NCBI RefSeq assembly: GCF_030651185.1
Contig: NZ_JAUSCJ010000032.1
Coordinates: forward strand, 62,001-126,000
Direction: 5' to 3'
Origin: Phenylobacterium sp.
GTDB taxonomy: Bacteria > Pseudomonadota > Alphaproteobacteria > Caulobacterales > Caulobacteraceae
Length of the DNA stretch: 64,000 nt
Position 1 is the stretch's first letter; every line of letters begins with the position of its first letter. The notes beneath the pieces are model-generated. The model did no database searches. It was given only the letters and a program-made list of their open reading frames with translations, and was not told the DNA's origin. Below, in pieces: positions 18,862-26,723 of the stretch. The position numbers were made by a program, and so were the translations under genes.

Positions 18862-21474
18862 CTACCAGCGGTACTGGAGCTCGATGCCGTAGGTGCGCGG
18901 CGGCACCAGGACATAGGTGCGGTTCAGGGCGTACTGGCCACTGGCGTTGAACCCGGTCTGACGGGTGGCGCTCAGGGTGTCGAAGTCCTGCTCGTCGGTG
19001 AGGTTCTTGCCGTACAGGATCACCGAATAGTGGTCCTCGCTGTCCCGCCAGGTCAGGCGCGCGTCGATCTGGCTGCGGGCCGGCGCCTGGTAGTAGGGGC
19101 GGTCGAAGATCGAGGAATAGACCTTGTCGCGCCAGACGTAGCTGAACGAGCCGGTGAGGGAGCCGGGCTCGAACGCCCAGGTGTAGTTGGCGTTGAAGGC
19201 GACCTTGTTGCGCGGGGCCACCGGCAGGTGGTTGCCCGATAGGTCCTGGCCGCGCGAGGTCGGCGCCCCGGTGATCGGATTGATCGCCGGCAGGCTGCTG
19301 ACCGGCTTGGCGCCGGGCTGGGCGGCGGCCGGATCGGCCCCGTCCTGGATGCAGCACGACTCCCGGATCGTGGCGTCGAGGTAGGAATAGTTGAACAGGA
19401 TCTGCAGGTTCTCGATCGGCTGCCAGATGGTCTCCAGCTCGAAGCCCATGCTGCGGGACTTGGGGATGTTGTAGAAGATCGAGGTCGAGGGGCCGACAGC
19501 CGGCTGGGTGGCCACCGGCACCTGGGCGTCCTGGTAGTCGTAGTAGAAGGCCGAGACGTTGGTCTGCAGCGTGCCGCTCCAGTCCTTTTTCAGCCCCAGC
19601 TCGTAGGCGTCGACATGCTCGGCGTCGGTCTCCGGGAAGGCCGTGATGGTGCCGGAGTTGAAGCCCCCGGCCTTATAGCCGCGGCTGTACTTGGCGTAGA
19701 CCAGGGTCGAGGCGTCCGGGGTCCAGTCGAGGTTGAGCGTGCCGGTGACGGCGTCCCAGGTGTCGTAGAGGCCGCGACGGCGGATGCCGGTGGAGGGGTC
19801 GGTGACCGCCGGGCCGACGACGCCCTTCTGCGGGTCGGTGTTCCCCACCGGGCGCGTGCCGGAGAAGGTCGAGGTGGTGATGTCCAGCACCGGAGTGAAG
19901 GAGCCGAGGACGCGCGGGTCCACCGCCGCCGAGCAGCCGAAGCAGAACAGCCGGCCGGACTCCACGCCCTTCTTCTTGTCGGCGGTGTAGCGCAGGCCCG
20001 CCGTCAGTTTCAGGGTGTCGGTGACCTGCCAATCGGCCTGACCGAAGATCGCCCGCGACCAGGATTCCATGGCCTGGTCGGTGTAATAGATCAGGCGCTT
20101 GGGGTTGGCGGGCGCCCCCGACGGCGTGGCCAGTTCGGCCTGGTCGGGCAGGGTCAGCTCGACTGGCTGCTTGTACTTCTCGTTGTAGACATAGGCGCCC
20201 AGGATCCACTGAACCGGGCTGTCATTGGTGGAGGTCAGGTTCAGCTCGTGGCTGAACCACTCCTTGTTCTCCTGGTACAGGCTGACCACGTTGGGCTTGG
20301 CCACCAGGGGCCGGCAGATGCCCAAGGCCACGAAGGTCGGGTTGCACTGGGTGGACGAGGTGATGCCCGGGTTCAGCGGGATCGTGTAGGAGAGCAGGGC
20401 GGCGCCGTCGAAGTCGCTCTGCAGGGCGTATTTGTAGTGCTGGAACCCGCCGATGTACTTCAGGTCCATCTCGTCGAAGTGGTAGTTGAAGTTGACCTGG
20501 ATCTGGCTGGAATAGTTCCGCACGCCGTTGAAGGTGTCGGCGTTGGTGGAGAAGGCCGTCAGGTCGCCGCCGGTGGCGACGAAGGTCGAGTTTCGTGCCG
20601 GGCCGAGCGCCACGATGTTCTGGCCGAAGGCGAAGCCATAGCCCGCGCCGGGTGACAGGCCGCCGGGGGTGATCAGGGCGGTGTCCTGCGGAGTCAGGCC
20701 GCCGCCGGTGCGGCCGCCGGGGGCTGAACGGTTGTCATACTTGCCGCGCGCGGCCTTGACCCAGAAGTCGGCGTTCTCGCCCAGGTCGCCCTCGACCTGC
20801 AGCTCGAAGTACCTCTCGTCGCGGATGTCGCCCTCGTCGGGGCCGCCGGCGATATTGTGGAACCACCCCTCGTCCTGCTTGATCATCGAGGCGCCCAGCC
20901 GGTAACGCAGGCCCTCGGTGATGGGGCCGGAGACCGTGCCCTCAATGACCCTGCGGTTGTAGCTGCCGTAGCTGGCGCGGACCTCACCGGAGAACGCGTT
21001 GGTCGGGCGTTTGGAGATGGTGTTGATCGCGCCGCCGATGGAGTTGCGGCCGTACAGCGTGCCCTGCGGCCCGCGCAGCACCTCGACCCGCTCGACGAAC
21101 AGCGGCGAGCGCCCGACCTCGACGGTGGACGAGGTGTAGACCCCGTCCACATAGGTGGCGACGCCGGGCTCGGACGCCAGGTTGTTGGTCAGGCGGCCGA
21201 TGCCGCGAAGGCTGATGCGGTCGGTGCCGGCGGAATAGGCCAGGCCCGGCGTGAAGTTGGTGATGTCCTGCACCGAGCTGATGCCGATCAGATCGCGCCG
21301 CTCCGAGGTGAAGGCCGAAACCGCGACCGGAACGTCCTGCAGGCTCTGCTCACGCTTCTCGGCGGTGACGACCAGTTCCTCGATCATGTTGCCGCCGCTC
21401 TGCGCATGGGCCGCGCCTGCGACCACGGCGCTTGCCAACGCACTGGCGGTCAGCAAATGGAATCTACGGTTCAT
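18862..21474 (-). CDS. TonB-dependent outer-membrane receptor
   Basis: An 870-aa TonB-gated transporter. A Sec signal peptide (MNRRFHLLTASALASAVVAGAAHAQ) leads into the TonB box region IEELVVTAEKR. The plug domain contains ITNFTPGLAYSAGTDRISLRGIGR and VEVLRGPQGTLYGRNSIGGAINTISKRP. The remaining 650 residues are an alternating-strand barrel, ending in the aromatic C-terminus LQYRW needed for Bam insertion. It is a siderophore-receptor-like (IroN/FepA-type) family member, but such proteins in Caulobacteraceae take up many substrates. It is immediately upstream of the four MFS carriers on the same strand and divergent from an SDR, suggesting outer-membrane uptake of the same compound the carriers handle (inference). 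Confidence 0.92.
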   Translation of the reverse strand: MNRRFHLLTASALASAVVAGAAHAQSGGNMIEELVVTAEKREQSLQDVPVAVSAFTSERRDLIGISSVQDITNFTPGLAYSAGTDRISLRGIGRLTNNLASEPGVATYVDGVYTSSTVEVGRSPLFVERVEVLRGPQGTLYGRNSIGGAINTISKRPTNAFSGEVRASYGSYNRRVIEGTVSGPITEGLRYRLGASMIKQDEGWFHNIAGGPDEGDIRDERYFELQVEGDLGENADFWVKAARGKYDNRSAPGGRTGGGLTPQDTALITPGGLSPGAGYGFAFGQNIVALGPARNSTFVATGGDLTAFSTNADTFNGVRNYSSQIQVNFNYHFDEMDLKYIGGFQHYKYALQSDFDGAALLSYTIPLNPGITSSTQCNPTFVALGICRPLVAKPNVVSLYQENKEWFSHELNLTSTNDSPVQWILGAYVYNEKYKQPVELTLPDQAELATPSGAPANPKRLIYYTDQAMESWSRAIFGQADWQVTDTLKLTAGLRYTADKKKGVESGRLFCFGCSAAVDPRVLGSFTPVLDITTSTFSGTRPVGNTDPQKGVVGPAVTDPSTGIRRRGLYDTWDAVTGTLNLDWTPDASTLVYAKYSRGYKAGGFNSGTITAFPETDAEHVDAYELGLKKDWSGTLQTNVSAFYYDYQDAQVPVATQPAVGPSTSIFYNIPKSRSMGFELETIWQPIENLQILFNYSYLDATIRESCCIQDGADPAAAQPGAKPVSSLPAINPITGAPTSRGQDLSGNHLPVAPRNKVAFNANYTWAFEPGSLTGSFSYVWRDKVYSSIFDRPYYQAPARSQIDARLTWRDSEDHYSVILYGKNLTDEQDFDTLSATRQTGFNASGQYALNRTYVLVPPRTYGIELQYRW

Positions 21475-21526
21475 CCTAGGTATCCTCCCCCTATGGCTCT
21501 TCGGCCCTGCGCTATGACTGCGCTAT

Positions 21527-21649
21527 TTTCGAACCTGAGGTATGCATTCCGTTCCGTCAATCTTTGACATTCGCGTCAGTATCGCCGGGCCAGGCGGAGT
21601 CCAGGTCGGGTCGGGCGCCATTCTTTCGAACTTTAGGTCCGATATTCCG
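21527..21649. promoter_or_regulatory. Pair of 25-26-bp direct repeats, candidate operator
   Basis: Copy A (21527-21551) and copy B (21624-21649) both read TTTCGAAC, two to three variable bases, AGGT, 4-5 nt, ATTCCG. Start-to-start distance is 97 bp, close to nine helical turns. Copy A is about 55 bp from the receptor start codon. A shared binding protein is inferred; the nearby double-TetR protein is one candidate. Confidence 0.5.
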
Positions 21650-21752
21650 AAGCTCGAAGAACCGGTTACGCCTTAAAAATACTGGGGTTGAGTATTGTTC
21701 ATTTCGTGATCGCGGAGGCCGGGCGCGGGGTTTCAATCGCCCTCGTCGGGAT

Positions 21753-21793
21753 GCGCAAACCTAGTCGAATTTTTTCGAAGAATGGGTTTGCGC
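21753..21793. promoter_or_regulatory. 41-bp imperfect palindrome upstream of the SDR
   Basis: Outer arms GCGCAAACC and GGTTTGCGC (9 bp, perfect) enclose inner arms TCGAA and TTCGA around TTTT. It ends 63 bp before the SDR start codon. The size and nested symmetry suit an operator for a dimeric regulator. Confidence 0.5.
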
Positions 21794-21856
21794 CCGCGTC
21801 GGGGCGGGATCATCCTGGCGCCAGGATCGCCGGACACGGCCAGTGGGGAAAAGCTT

Positions 21857-22735
21857 ATGGACCGCCTGAAGACCAAGATCGCCGTCATCACCGGCGGCTG
21901 CTCGGGCATCGGCCTGGGCACGGTGGAGCTCTTCGTGCGTGAGGGCGCCAAGGTCATGGTGGGCGACATCGACGACGCGGCAGGCGCGGCGCTCGCGGCC
22001 CGCTTTGACGGCCAGGTGGCCTACCGCCACTGCGACGTCATGCAGGAAAGCCAGATCGAGGCGCTGATGGCCGCCTGCGCCGAAACCTTCGGCGGGCTGG
22101 ACATCCTGTTCAACAACGCCGGGGCCGGAGGCTCCCCCGCCCGGCTGGAGGATATGACCGGCGAGGCCTGGGACCTGAGCCAGAACCTGCTGCTCCGCTC
22201 CGTGGCGCTGGGCATGCGCTACGCCCTGCCGCACATGAAGGCGCGCGGGGGCGGGGCCATCGTCAACACCGCCTCCATCGCCGGAACCCAGGCCGGGGCC
22301 GGACCCATCGCCTATTCGGTGGCCAAGGCCGGCGTCATCCACCTGACCAAGGTCGCCGCCGCCGAGGTGGCCCGCGACGGGGTGCGGGTGAACGCCATCT
22401 GCCCGGGCCTGATCCTCACCAACATCTTCACCCCCAGCTCGGTGGTGCCGGCCGGCATGGCCACCATGATCAAGCAGGGCATGGCCCAGACCGCGCCCGA
22501 CGCCCAGCCGATCGCCAAGCCGGGTTTGCCGGAGGACATCGCCAACGCCGCCCTGTTCTTCGCCAGCGACGAGAGCGCCTTTGTCACCGGGGTCAGCATG
22601 CTGGTGGACGGTGGCATGCACGTCGGGCCCCGCAACGCCTGGGATCCGGCCCTGCGCGCCGAGCGGATGGCCCAGATGGAGGCCCGTCGCGCGGCCTTCG
22701 AAACCGCCGAGGCCGAGGACGCCCAGTCGGGCTGA
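21857..22735 (+). CDS. SDR family oxidoreductase (divergent from the TonB receptor)
   Basis: Short-chain dehydrogenase of 292 aa, longer than typical because of a charged C-terminal extension after residue 255. Cofactor motif TGGCSGIG is at residues 13-20, NNAG near 88, and catalytic YSVAK near 156. The frame opens at 21782, but I chose the ATG at 21857 because it follows GTGGGGAA and gives the standard SDR start MDRLKTKIAVITGG. It may modify the substrate imported by the divergent receptor and carriers (inference from position). Specific substrate not determined. Confidence 0.86.
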   Translation: MDRLKTKIAVITGGCSGIGLGTVELFVREGAKVMVGDIDDAAGAALAARFDGQVAYRHCDVMQESQIEALMAACAETFGGLDILFNNAGAGGSPARLEDMTGEAWDLSQNLLLRSVALGMRYALPHMKARGGGAIVNTASIAGTQAGAGPIAYSVAKAGVIHLTKVAAAEVARDGVRVNAICPGLILTNIFTPSSVVPAGMATMIKQGMAQTAPDAQPIAKPGLPEDIANAALFFASDESAFVTGVSMLVDGGMHVGPRNAWDPALRAERMAQMEARRAAFETAEAEDAQSG

Positions 22736-23023
22736 ACCTTCGCGAGTGCAGCGAAATCTCCCGAATGCGCCCTCCCGCGCGTGGGTTTCCGCCGCCTGAC
22801 CGGGTCGATCCCGCCGCCTGCATGGCCGTGGAAGGCGCTGGAACCCCGTCAGGACGGGCTCCCTCCACCCTGGGCGACCGTCAAAACGCGTGAATTCCGG
22901 GCAGAGTGGCCCCGCTTCCTGCTTTGCTGCTGTGCAATATGACGCCGATGGCCGCCTATCGTCTCGGGTAGCACGGGTTTCCGATTGCCGTGCCGCGCGG
23001 CGGGCCTCTCCCTAGGGGCGACA

Positions 23024-23100
23024 CGCGGGACAACGAGGTTCTGCGCGGGCCCGACAGGGCCGCCGACGGTGATCGTCGGATGGAAGGGACAACGACGTCC
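23024..23100 (+). promoter_or_regulatory. ANTAR (NasT/NasR-type) target leader RNA with two hexaloop hairpins
   Basis: Hairpin P1 (23024-23045): 8-bp stem CGCGGGAC/GTTCTGCG (two G-U pairs) with loop AACGAG. Hairpin P2 (23087-23100): stem GGAC/GTCC with loop AACGAC. Both loops are six bases with A at position 1 and G at position 4, the signature described for RNA targets of ANTAR antiterminators such as NasR and NasT. They are followed 10 nt later by an intrinsic terminator and then by nitrate-transport genes, the expected regulon. P2 is short, and an alternative pairing CGTCG (23074-23078) with CGACG (23093-23097) would disrupt it. The cognate nasS/nasT genes are not in this window. Confidence 0.75.
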
Positions 23101-23110
23101 GGAGAGGCCG

Positions 23111-23139
23111 CGCCGCGGCTTCGCCGGGCGTTTTTTTTT
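23111..23139 (+). terminator. Leader intrinsic terminator (attenuator) before the nitrate operon
   Basis: CGCC-G-CGGC, loop TTC, GCCGGGCG: eight base pairs with one bulged G, followed at once by nine T (23131-23139). It precedes the porin start codon by 19 bp and follows the stop of the upstream gene by about 375 bp, so it belongs to the downstream operon as an attenuator. Confidence 0.85.
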
Positions 23140-23158
23140 GGCCGCGGGGGATGCAGGC

Positions 23159-24532
23159 ATGAAGAGAACCAAGACACGGCTCGCCCTGGGAACGGGCGTG
23201 GCAGCACTGCTCTGGGCCGGGTTGGCCCAGGCTCAGGCGGTCGATTTGGCGGCGGCGCCCGAGCCTGAGCCCGAGATGGAGGCCGCCGCCGAACCGCCGC
23301 TCCCGCCGCCCGCCCCGCCGACTCTCAGCGACCAGATCGCCGCGGGTCGCCTGCTGCTGGAGGTGCGCGCCCGCTATGAAGGGGTCGACCAGACCAAGAC
23401 CGCGAGCTTACGCGACCAGGGCCAGGCCTTCACCGTCCGGACTCGCCTCGGCTGGGAGACCGCCGACTTCAAGGGCTTCAAGGGCCTGATCGAGTTCGAG
23501 GATGTGCGCCAGATCGGCCCCGAGCACTTCGCCGTCAATGTGCCGGGCGTCGCGACGCCGCCGCTGAACGGCGCCGACAAGGCCCGCTATCCGATCGTCA
23601 ACGATCCCGACGTCACCGAACTGAACCGTGCTCAGCTCACCTGGACGCCGAGCGCCGCCCTGCAGGTCACCGCCGGCCGCCAGCGCATCCTGCTGGATGA
23701 CCAGCGCTTCGTCGGCAATGTCGGCTGGCGCCAGGACGAGCAGACCTTCGACAGCGTCCGCGCCGACTTCGCGCTCGGCCGGGTGAAGGGGACCTACGCC
23801 TACGTCACCCACATCAACCGCATCCTCGGCGAGATGAGGGACTGGGACAGCGACAGCCACCTGCTGAACGTCACCTGGTCCCCGGCCGAGGCCCTGCGTC
23901 TGCAGGGCTTCGTCTACGCGCTCGATTTCGGCAACTCGGCGATCAACTCGTCGATCACCAAGGGGGCGAAGGCCTCGGGCAAGACCTGGCTGGGCCTCTA
24001 CCAGGTGGCCTACAACGCCACCTATGCGGTGCAGAGCGAGTATCGCGGCAATACCCCCGCCTTCGACCTGGCCTATGTCGGCGCCGACCTCGCCGGGACC
24101 TTCGACATCTACACCGTCAAGCTCGCCTACGAGTCCCTCGAGGGGAACGGGACGCGGGGCTTCACCACGCCGCTGGCCACCGTTCACGCCTTCCAGGGCT
24201 GGTCGGACGCCTTCGTCTCAGCCGGCGGCAACAAGAGCTTCGCCGACGGGATCGAGGACAAGAACATCAGCTTCAACGTCAAGCCGCGCTTCAAGCGGAC
24301 CTATCTTTTCAACACCGACCTGATCGTCCGCTACCACGACTTCGACGACCAGCGGACCGGCGCTGACCTGGGATCGGAATGGAACGCGCAGCTCACCGCG
24401 GCCATCACCCCCAAGCTGTCGATCGCGCTGAAATATGCCGACTTCCGGCGCGAGGCCACCGTGCCCGCCGGAACGCTCGCGCCCCCGGCCTCGCGCTCCA
24501 AGGCCTGGCTCACCCTCGAATACAAGCTGTAG
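23159..24532 (+). CDS. Outer-membrane porin, alginate-export-like family; first gene of nitrate operon
   Basis: A 457-aa predicted beta-barrel. The signal peptide ends near LAQAQA (residue 26), followed by a Pro/Glu/Ala-rich linker (residues 30-55, many P and E) and a barrel with alternating polar/apolar strands, ending in LTLEYKL, with a hydrophobic residue at the C-terminus. The frame opens at 22985, but I chose the ATG at 23159 since it begins a clean signal peptide (MKRTKTRLALGTG) after GGGGGA; the longer version would run through the leader terminator. It is 13 bp from nrtA. By position it is the likely outer-membrane path for nitrate (inference). Confidence 0.82.
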   Translation: MKRTKTRLALGTGVAALLWAGLAQAQAVDLAAAPEPEPEMEAAAEPPLPPPAPPTLSDQIAAGRLLLEVRARYEGVDQTKTASLRDQGQAFTVRTRLGWETADFKGFKGLIEFEDVRQIGPEHFAVNVPGVATPPLNGADKARYPIVNDPDVTELNRAQLTWTPSAALQVTAGRQRILLDDQRFVGNVGWRQDEQTFDSVRADFALGRVKGTYAYVTHINRILGEMRDWDSDSHLLNVTWSPAEALRLQGFVYALDFGNSAINSSITKGAKASGKTWLGLYQVAYNATYAVQSEYRGNTPAFDLAYVGADLAGTFDIYTVKLAYESLEGNGTRGFTTPLATVHAFQGWSDAFVSAGGNKSFADGIEDKNISFNVKPRFKRTYLFNTDLIVRYHDFDDQRTGADLGSEWNAQLTAAITPKLSIALKYADFRREATVPAGTLAPPASRSKAWLTLEYKL

Positions 24533-24545
24533 GCGGACCCTGATC

Positions 24546-25826
24546 ATGACCGACAAGACCGACACTGGCCTGACCCGCCGCAACGCCATCATGGCCGCGG
24601 CCGCCACCCTGGCCGCCGCCAAGGCCGCCTTCCCCTCCGGAGCGTTCGCCGCCGGGGCGGGGCCCGAGGTGGCCAAGGCGCGGATGGGCTTCATTGCGCT
24701 CACCGACGCCTCGCCCCTGATCATCGCCAAGGAGCGCGGCCTGTTCGCCAAGCACGGCCTGCCCGACGTGGAGGTGGTGAAACAGGCCTCCTGGGCGGCC
24801 ACCCGCGACAACCTGGTGCTGGGCTCGGGCGGCGGCGGCATCGACGGGGCGCACATCCTGTCGCCCATGCCCCTGCAGTTCACCCTGGGGGTCCAGACCG
24901 GGGGCCGACCGCTGCCGATGTACATCCTGGCCCGGCTCAATACGAACGGTCAGGCTATCTCGGTGGGCAACGACCTCAAGGCCGTCAAGGTCGGGGTGGA
25001 CGCCAGCGGCGCCAAGGCCAAGTTCGCCCAGCTCAAGGCCGCCAAGAACCCCGCCAAGATCGCCATGACCTTCCGGGGCGGGACCCACGACCTGTGGATC
25101 CGCTACTGGCTGGCGGCGGCCGGCATCAATCCCGAGACCGACGTCTCCACCATCGTTATCCCGCCGCCCCAGATGGTGGCCAACCTGAAGGCCGGGACCC
25201 AGGATGCCTTCTGCGTCGGCGAGCCTTGGAACGGCCAGACCGTGAACCAGAGGATCGGCTATACGGCCGCCACCACCAGCGAGATCTGGATGAACCACCC
25301 GGAGAAGGCCCTGGGCATGCGCGCCGACTGGGTGGACCGCTACCCGCGCGCCGCCAAGGCCCTGACGGCCGCGGTGCTGGAGGCCCAGCTCTGGTGCGAC
25401 AAGATGAGCAACCGGCCGGCCATGTGCTCCATCGTCTCGGGTCGCCAGTATATCAACGTGCCGATCGGCGACATCCTGCCCCGCCTGCAGGGGACCATCG
25501 ACTACGGAGATGGCCGCAAGGTCGCCAAGTCGCCTCACACCATGAAGTTCTGGGCCGACAACGCCAGCTTCCCCTTCAAGTCCCACGACCTGTGGTTCGC
25601 CACCGAGAACGTGCGGTGGGGCATCCTGCCCAAGGCCACCAACACCAAGGCGTTGGTGAACAAGGTCAACCGCGCGGATATCTGGCGCGCGGCGGCGGCC
25701 TCCATCGGCCAGACGGCGCCGGCGTCCGACAGCCGCGGCGTCGAGCGGTTCTTCGACGGCAAGGTCTTCGATCCCGCCAATCCGGCCGCCTACCTGGCCA
25801 GTCAGCCGATCAAGAAGCTGGTCTAG
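24546..25826 (+). CDS. nrtA: Nitrate-binding protein of ABC transporter (NrtA/CmpA family)
   Basis: Periplasmic solute-binding protein of 426 aa. It has a twin-arginine signal (TGLTRRNAIMAAAATLAAA, residues 7-25). The mature part shows ERGLFAKHGLPDVEVVKQASWAATRDNLVLG and GIDGAHILSPMPLQFTLG, followed by IVIPPPQMVANLKAGTQDAFCVGEPWN, all typical of NrtA/NasF/CmpA. Nitrate (or nitrite) is the usual ligand; bicarbonate (CmpA) is the main alternative, but the operon layout and ANTAR-like leader favour nitrate. I chose the ATG at 24546, which begins the Tat signal; the upstream extension is shadow. Tat export implies folding in the cytoplasm first. Confidence 0.88.
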   Translation: MTDKTDTGLTRRNAIMAAAATLAAAKAAFPSGAFAAGAGPEVAKARMGFIALTDASPLIIAKERGLFAKHGLPDVEVVKQASWAATRDNLVLGSGGGGIDGAHILSPMPLQFTLGVQTGGRPLPMYILARLNTNGQAISVGNDLKAVKVGVDASGAKAKFAQLKAAKNPAKIAMTFRGGTHDLWIRYWLAAAGINPETDVSTIVIPPPQMVANLKAGTQDAFCVGEPWNGQTVNQRIGYTAATTSEIWMNHPEKALGMRADWVDRYPRAAKALTAAVLEAQLWCDKMSNRPAMCSIVSGRQYINVPIGDILPRLQGTIDYGDGRKVAKSPHTMKFWADNASFPFKSHDLWFATENVRWGILPKATNTKALVNKVNRADIWRAAAASIGQTAPASDSRGVERFFDGKVFDPANPAAYLASQPIKKLV

Positions 25827-25836
25827 GGGCGCTGTG

Positions 25837-26712
25837 ATGAGCTTTCCCAAGCCTGAGTTCAGCGCCAGTGAGCCGATCGCGATGGATCTGCGCGATCCGC
25901 CGCCCCGGCCCTTTGCGGGCCTCATCCGCCACGCCTCGGCCACCGCCGCGGCCGTCCTGCCGCCGGCGTTCACCCTGCTGGTCCTGATGACGGTCTGGCA
26001 GCTGCTGTGCGGCGATTCCTATGAGGGCCTGCCCTCGCCTACGCGCATCTGGGCGGAATCCCGCGAGCTGATCGTCGACCCCTTCTTCGACCGGGGCGGG
26101 GTGGACAAGGGCCTGTTCTGGCACATCGCCACAAGTCTGAAGCGGGTGGCCCTGGGGTTCGCCATCTCGGCGGTCTGCGGGGTGCTGCTGGGGGTGCTGA
26201 TCGGCGCCAACCGCTGGGCGCACCGGGGCCTGGATCCGATCTTCCAGGTGCTGCGGACCGTGCCGCCCCTGGCCTGGCTGCCGATCTCGCTGGCCGCCTT
26301 CCATGAGGCCAACCCCTCGGCCCTGTTCGTGATCTTCGTGACCTCGATCTGGCCGATCATCATCAACACCGCCGTCGGTGTGCGGAATATTCCCGACGAC
26401 TACGTCAACGTGGCCCGCGTGCTGCGGCTGTCGCCGGTGGAGTACTTCTTCAAGATCCTGCTGCCGGCCACCACGCCCTACATCTTCACCGGCCTGCGCA
26501 TCGGGGTGGGCATGAGCTGGCTGGCCATCGTCGCCTCGGAGATGCTGCTGGGGGGCGTCGGCGTCGGGTTCTTCATCTGGGACCAGTACAACGCCTCGCG
26601 GATCTCCGACATCGTCGTGGCCCTGGCCTGGGTCGGTCTCACCGGCTTCTTCCTCGACCGCATCGTGGCCTTCGCCGGCCGCATCGTCTCGCGCGGCAAC
26701 GCGCTGAGCTAG
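25837..26712 (+). CDS. nrtB: Nitrate ABC transporter permease
   Basis: Inner-membrane permease of 291 aa, BPD_transp_1 type, with about six membrane segments. The EAA-like cytoplasmic loop NVARVLRLSPVEYFFKILLPATTPYIFTGLRIG (near residues 190-222) contacts the ATPase. VGFFIWDQYNASRISDIVVAL near the end is typical of NrtB/TauC-like permeases. Start codon is ATG 25837 with AGGGG 7 nt before; a GTG at 25834 is in frame. It lies 10 bp after nrtA. Confidence 0.88.
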   Translation: MSFPKPEFSASEPIAMDLRDPPPRPFAGLIRHASATAAAVLPPAFTLLVLMTVWQLLCGDSYEGLPSPTRIWAESRELIVDPFFDRGGVDKGLFWHIATSLKRVALGFAISAVCGVLLGVLIGANRWAHRGLDPIFQVLRTVPPLAWLPISLAAFHEANPSALFVIFVTSIWPIIINTAVGVRNIPDDYVNVARVLRLSPVEYFFKILLPATTPYIFTGLRIGVGMSWLAIVASEMLLGGVGVGFFIWDQYNASRISDIVVALAWVGLTGFFLDRIVAFAGRIVSRGNALS

Positions 26713-26723
26713 GGAGTTTCATC

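Larger units (their letters stand above)
21475..21856. other. 382-bp divergent control region between TonB receptor and SDR
   Basis: No gene. It is visibly more AT-rich than its surroundings and carries a pair of long direct repeats (21527, 21624) and a long imperfect palindrome (21753-21793). Both flanking genes are transcribed outward, so their promoters must lie here. Confidence 0.7.
22736..23158 (+). other. 423-bp region: promoter and leader of the nitrate operon
   Basis: No gene. The first 280 bp must hold the promoter; I see no clean sigma-54 box. From 23024 onward it is a structured leader: two hexaloop hairpins, two intervening hairpins (GGCCC/GGGCC near 23048-23061 and CCGACG/CGTCGG at 23063-23079) and a terminator ending 19 bp before the first start codon. 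Confidence 0.75.

Noticed and set aside
22907..22922. Sigma-54 promoter for the nitrate operon (TGGCCCC...TGC)
   Set aside because: GG and GC are separated by 11 bases instead of the required 10.
23024..23139. Guanidine-type (ykkC class) riboswitch upstream of the NitT/TauT-like transporter
   Set aside because: ACGA loops first suggested guanidine-II hairpins, but the loops are hexaloops with A1/G4 rather than ACGR tetraloops, no urea/guanidine carboxylase genes follow, and nitrate genes fit the ANTAR motif better.
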